DNA of 17,183 nucleotides from an uncultured Blautia sp. (GTDB lineage Bacteria; Bacillota; Clostridia; Lachnospirales; Lachnospiraceae): positions 1 through 17,183 of the forward strand of contig CAKRPO010000049.1 of the NCBI GenBank assembly GCA_934378195.1. Direction: 5' to 3'. The notes beneath the pieces were generated by a model. That model ran no database searches. It saw nothing but the letters and a program-made list of their open reading frames with translations, and was not told where the DNA came from. The position numbers and the translations under genes were made by a program. Position 1 is the stretch's first letter. Every line of letters begins with the position of its first letter. Positions 14,824 to 17,183 of the stretch are shown piece by piece.

Positions 14824-15552
14824 CTATTTGCTTTCGTGTACAAAACGCTGCACGATATAATCATTAGCTTCTTTTTCCTGACTGTCATCCAGTGGTGCCA
14901 GAACGGTATCTTCACCATATTTCTTTTTAAGCGCTCTCTCGATCAGCCAGTCAGCAAGTTGTGGATTCTTCGGGAGCAGCGGTCCATGAAGATATGTCCC
15001 GATCACATTTTTGTAGACAACACCTTCGTACCCGGACTTACCATCATTTCCAGATCCATAGATTACTTTTCCCAGTGGTTTATTGTCATTAATGCAGGTT
15101 CTGCCGCCATGATTCTCAAATCCTACGACCGGCATATCGAAAAGGTCGCTCTGTAGTACGATATTATTGATGAGTCGTCCTTCCTCCTGCTCGGTATACA
15201 TGTCTACCAGGTCCAGTCCTGTGATCATCCCCTGATCGGTCTTGTAATATTTGCCCAGAAGCTGATATCCGCCGCAGATTGCGATCACAACACCATTATC
15301 TTCTACATATGCTTTGAAATCTTTCTGAATCATCTTTAGTTTCTCACATACCAGCATCTGTTCACGGTCCGAACCACCTCCGAGGAGTACGATATCAAGC
15401 TTTGAAAAGTCAATCGTATCATCAATCTCATACGCGATGGTCTCTGCTTCGATTCCTCTCCACTGACAGCGTTTCATCAGGCACTGGATATTTCCCCTGT
15501 CACCATACAGATTCAGAAGATCTGGATATAAATGTCCTATCGTAAGTTTCAT
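14824..15552 (-). CDS. gatD: Lipid II isoglutaminyl synthase, glutaminase subunit GatD
   Basis: Glutamine amidotransferase subunit that supplies ammonia to MurT for amidation of the D-Glu residue of lipid II, giving D-isoglutamine in peptidoglycan. The 242-aa length equals the family norm. Seen: LTIGHLYPDLLNLYGDRGN at the N-terminus, VLLGGGSDREQ, the nucleophile Cys93 in AICGGYQLLG and His189 in GTYLHGPLLP, matching the Cys94/His189 pair of S. aureus GatD; Arg126 lies near the known substrate-binding Arg. It is a class I fold without the usual third Glu. The ATG overlaps the murT stop as ATGA, and AGGGAG lies inside murT. Identification is secure. Confidence 0.96.
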   Translation of the reverse strand: MKLTIGHLYPDLLNLYGDRGNIQCLMKRCQWRGIEAETIAYEIDDTIDFSKLDIVLLGGGSDREQMLVCEKLKMIQKDFKAYVEDNGVVIAICGGYQLLGKYYKTDQGMITGLDLVDMYTEQEEGRLINNIVLQSDLFDMPVVGFENHGGRTCINDNKPLGKVIYGSGNDGKSGYEGVVYKNVIGTYLHGPLLPKNPQLADWLIERALKKKYGEDTVLAPLDDSQEKEANDYIVQRFVHESK

Positions 15553-16886
15553 TTGTGTTCTCCCTCCAGTTTCTTCAGAATGTTCCTGGTACTGAACAGT
15601 GCCGTGTAATTCACCAGTACATAAAGGTTACCGGTTCCATCTTCCACACGATCTCTGATTGCTTTTTCAACATCTGCTTCCAGTACAGACGGGATATCCA
15701 CATACTTCATTCGCAGACGCATATCCTGACAACGGATCCCGCTGACAGTAATGGACTGGACACTTTCATCGCTGAAACGGTCAAAATCGACATCCCAGAG
15801 CCAGGAAATATCTATTCCATCCTGTGCATTGTCATTGATCGCGATGATCACATCTTTTGGGGTACGATCCTGCATGACTGCTGAAATATTCTGGTTAAAT
15901 CCTGCCGGGTTCTTGGCAAGGTTCAGGATCACGCTGGTTCCCTTGATACGAAACTGTTCCATACGACCATTTTCCGGGTTGAATTTCTTCAGCATATCAG
16001 TAAAATGCTCTGCTTTAAGACCGGCAGTACGGATTCCTGCATATGCAGCCAGGATATTATATACATTATAAAATCCCTTGTAATTGGCTGTGATACGTCT
16101 ATTTTCCACAGTAAATGAGAGCTGGTCACCAACTTTGACATCTTCGGCATCAAAGTCCGGCGTCGGACGCTGGAATCCACATTTTGGACATTTATAGTCC
16201 CCCAGCTGACTGTAATGATAAAAGCTGTACTGAAGACGTTCCCCGCAACATTTACAGAAACGGCCTTCTCTGATCTCATTTGTCTCGTTCTTCATGACCG
16301 GGCGACTGATTCCATAATAAACGCATGGATTACCGCTGTCTTTAGCAAGATATGCCGAAAGAGCATCATCACCGTTTACGATCAATTTCATATTCGGAAC
16401 TTTGCGGATCATTTCCTCGAGGATGTTCATAGTGATATCAATCTCACCATAACGATCCAGCTGGTCACGGAAAAGGTTAGTCATGACCATGTAATTTGGG
16501 TTGATCTTTGTAAAAATATGTCTGGTTGATGCTTCATCGACCTCGATACAGGCATAATCTGCATTGATGTGTCCATTCAGCCCTGCCCCAAGTGCAAATG
16601 CAGCTACAACTCCATTCAGCATGTTCGAACCTGTATGGTTACAGATGACAGTATTACCTTCTGCTTCGAGTGCCGCACAGAGCATGTTGTTGGTGGTTGT
16701 CTTTCCATTTGTCCCACATACAACAAAGATTTCTTTTTTTACTTCGGCGGAGAGTTCCTGTAAGATCGGCGGGTATATCTTTAAGGCAATCTTGCCTGCC
16801 CAGGTAACGCCCTGACGGCCCAGCATCTTACAACCGGCTCCGGCAGCCTTGGCAGCCCAGATTGCTGCGATTCTTCGTATATTCAT
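15549..16886 (-). CDS. murT: Lipid II isoglutaminyl synthase, Mur ligase subunit MurT
   Basis: Mur-ligase-like ATPase that with GatD amidates the alpha-carboxyl of D-Glu in lipid II at the inner membrane face. Seen (445-aa numbering): P-loop GTNGKTTT (58-65), a Mur central domain, a Cys4 zinc ribbon (Cys211/214 and Cys233/236; CKCC and CPKC) that is characteristic of MurT and absent from MurC-F, and a C-terminal domain with NDNAQDGIDISWLWD holding the conserved MurT Asp. ATG 16886 is chosen because AAAGGA lies 8 nt upstream and the protein then begins MNIRRIAAIWAAK. An in-frame TTG at 16925 has its SD only one or two bases away and lies in a hairpin. First gene of the murT-gatD-regulator-lipoprotein run. 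Confidence 0.96.
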   Translation of the reverse strand: MNIRRIAAIWAAKAAGAGCKMLGRQGVTWAGKIALKIYPPILQELSAEVKKEIFVVCGTNGKTTTNNMLCAALEAEGNTVICNHTGSNMLNGVVAAFALGAGLNGHINADYACIEVDEASTRHIFTKINPNYMVMTNLFRDQLDRYGEIDITMNILEEMIRKVPNMKLIVNGDDALSAYLAKDSGNPCVYYGISRPVMKNETNEIREGRFCKCCGERLQYSFYHYSQLGDYKCPKCGFQRPTPDFDAEDVKVGDQLSFTVENRRITANYKGFYNVYNILAAYAGIRTAGLKAEHFTDMLKKFNPENGRMEQFRIKGTSVILNLAKNPAGFNQNISAVMQDRTPKDVIIAINDNAQDGIDISWLWDVDFDRFSDESVQSITVSGIRCQDMRLRMKYVDIPSVLEADVEKAIRDRVEDGTGNLYVLVNYTALFSTRNILKKLEGEHK

Positions 16887-16899
16887 ATCTTGTATCCTT

Positions 16900-16925
16900 T
16901 TGCTGTCATGAATAACGGACAGCAA
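16900..16925 (-). other. Hairpin in murT 5' leader beside the SD
   Basis: Minus strand: TTGCTGTC (16918-16925) and GACAGCAA (16900-16907) pair perfectly over 8 bp around a 10-nt loop. The 3' arm touches the SD AAAGGA, so the fold could affect translation or mRNA stability. Read on plus it is followed by a T-rich run, but no plus-strand gene precedes it. Confidence 0.6.
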
Positions 16926-16956
16926 TTCCTTTTTCTTAAAATAGTATTTGTATGTA

Positions 16957-16999
16957 ATTTTACGCTAAAATGCAAAATTTATCAACCTCATAGCGTAAA
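16957..16999 (-). promoter_or_regulatory. murT promoter bracketed by a 9-bp dyad
   Basis: Minus strand: TTGATA (16980-16985), 17-bp spacer, TAAAAT (16957-16962). A perfect 9-bp inverted repeat surrounds it: TTTACGCTA (16959-16967, over the -10) and TAGCGTAAA (16991-16999, just upstream of the -35). The half-sites are 32 bp apart, about three helical turns, so a repressor bound to both could block RNA polymerase. Confidence 0.72.
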
Positions 17000-17047
17000 T
17001 TAACAATCTTCTGGAATAAATTGCATGTAAAGATTTATTGGAACAGT

Positions 17048-17107
17048 ACGAAGTAATTTCCTAAAATTTTTATGTAACAGGAAGATTACGGAGTAATTTC
17101 CTAAAAT
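17048..17107. repeat. Two 20-bp direct repeats 40 bp apart
   Basis: ACGAAGTAATTTCCTAAAAT (17048-17067) and ACGGAGTAATTTCCTAAAAT (17088-17107) match at 19 of 20 positions and are exactly 40 bp apart, upstream of the murT promoter. The second copy ends at the terminator of the preceding gene. They may be tandem regulator sites or a small local duplication. Confidence 0.7.
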
Positions 17108-17108
17108 A

Positions 17109-17138
17109 AAAAGAGATACCCTTACGGATATCTCTTTT
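17109..17138 (-). terminator. Terminator of the gene at the right edge
   Basis: AAAAGAGATA and TATCTCTTTT pair over 10 bp with CC/GG closing the stem inside. On the minus strand TCTCTTTTTATTTT gives a good U-tract. It lies 14 nt past the stop codon of the gene entering from the right and separates it from murT. Confidence 0.85.
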
Positions 17139-17152
17139 AAGTAACATAAAGA

Positions 17153-17183
17153 TTATACTAACTCAATGAGTACTTCCATTGCA
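17153..17183 (-). CDS. C-terminal end of an unidentified minus-strand gene
   Basis: The minus-strand frame reads AMEVLIELV and then TAA at 17153-17155, 14 nt before a strong intrinsic terminator in the same direction. That arrangement indicates the end of a gene whose body lies beyond the right edge. Nine codons are too few to name it, and other frames cannot be excluded. Confidence 0.4.
   Translation of the reverse strand, partial: AMEVLIELV

Noticed and set aside
16887..16925. N-terminal extension of MurT from TTG 16925
   Set aside because: The SD would be almost in contact with the TTG, the extension falls in a leader hairpin, and ATG 16886 has a well-spaced AAAGGA.

Overview
The window looks like chromosomal DNA of an anaerobic Firmicute in the class Clostridia, most likely a Lachnospiraceae-type gut bacterium. 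Support comes from the T-box-controlled thrS, the single-chain PurL with a fused glutaminase, the murT-gatD pair, the yedF/DUF3343 selenium/sulfur genes, and a BspA-type leucine-rich-repeat surface protein. Strong SD sequences and TTGACA/TATAAT promoters fit as well. I see no tRNA, rRNA, CRISPR, IS element or phage gene. Almost everything is on the minus strand; only a LysR regulator and xpt are on plus.

Layout, left to right. Positions 1-1007 hold the N-terminal half of thrS (minus), preceded by a complete threonyl T-box leader with promoter and terminator (about 1082-1367). Next come a secreted BspA-like protein (1418-4234), purL (4480-8238), and a divergent LysR regulator (8391-9260) whose start lies next to a large AT-rich palindrome. 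A minus-strand cluster follows at 9353-11783. In transcription order it is yedF, DUF3343, a 75-aa unknown, a CsoR-family repressor with a His-rich tail, and the Mrp/NBP35 ATPase. Divergent from it is xpt (12004-12576). The right part is one minus-strand run: murT, gatD, a shortened WYL-type regulator and a sugar-binding lipoprotein (16886 down to 12672). The tail of another minus-strand gene lies at the right edge.

How genes work together. MurT and GatD form the lipid II isoglutaminyl synthase that amidates D-Glu of the peptidoglycan stem, and their frames overlap by ATGA. YedF and the DUF3343 protein, also ATGA-coupled, are predicted persulfide or selenium carriers. Their linkage to a Cys/His metal-sensor repressor and an Fe-S carrier ATPase makes 9353-11783 the best candidate here for a poorly described functional unit. 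purL and xpt are purine genes; neither has a recognisable purine riboswitch, but both share a CGAATAAT element upstream.

The intergenic DNA is rich in dyads: a perfect 21-bp ATTGGT-NNN-ACCAAT palindrome before the thrS promoter, a 16-bp-arm palindrome before lysR, a 9-bp dyad bracketing the murT promoter, and a hairpin in the murT 5' leader. All family calls come from reading motifs in the translated sequence. No database search was run.
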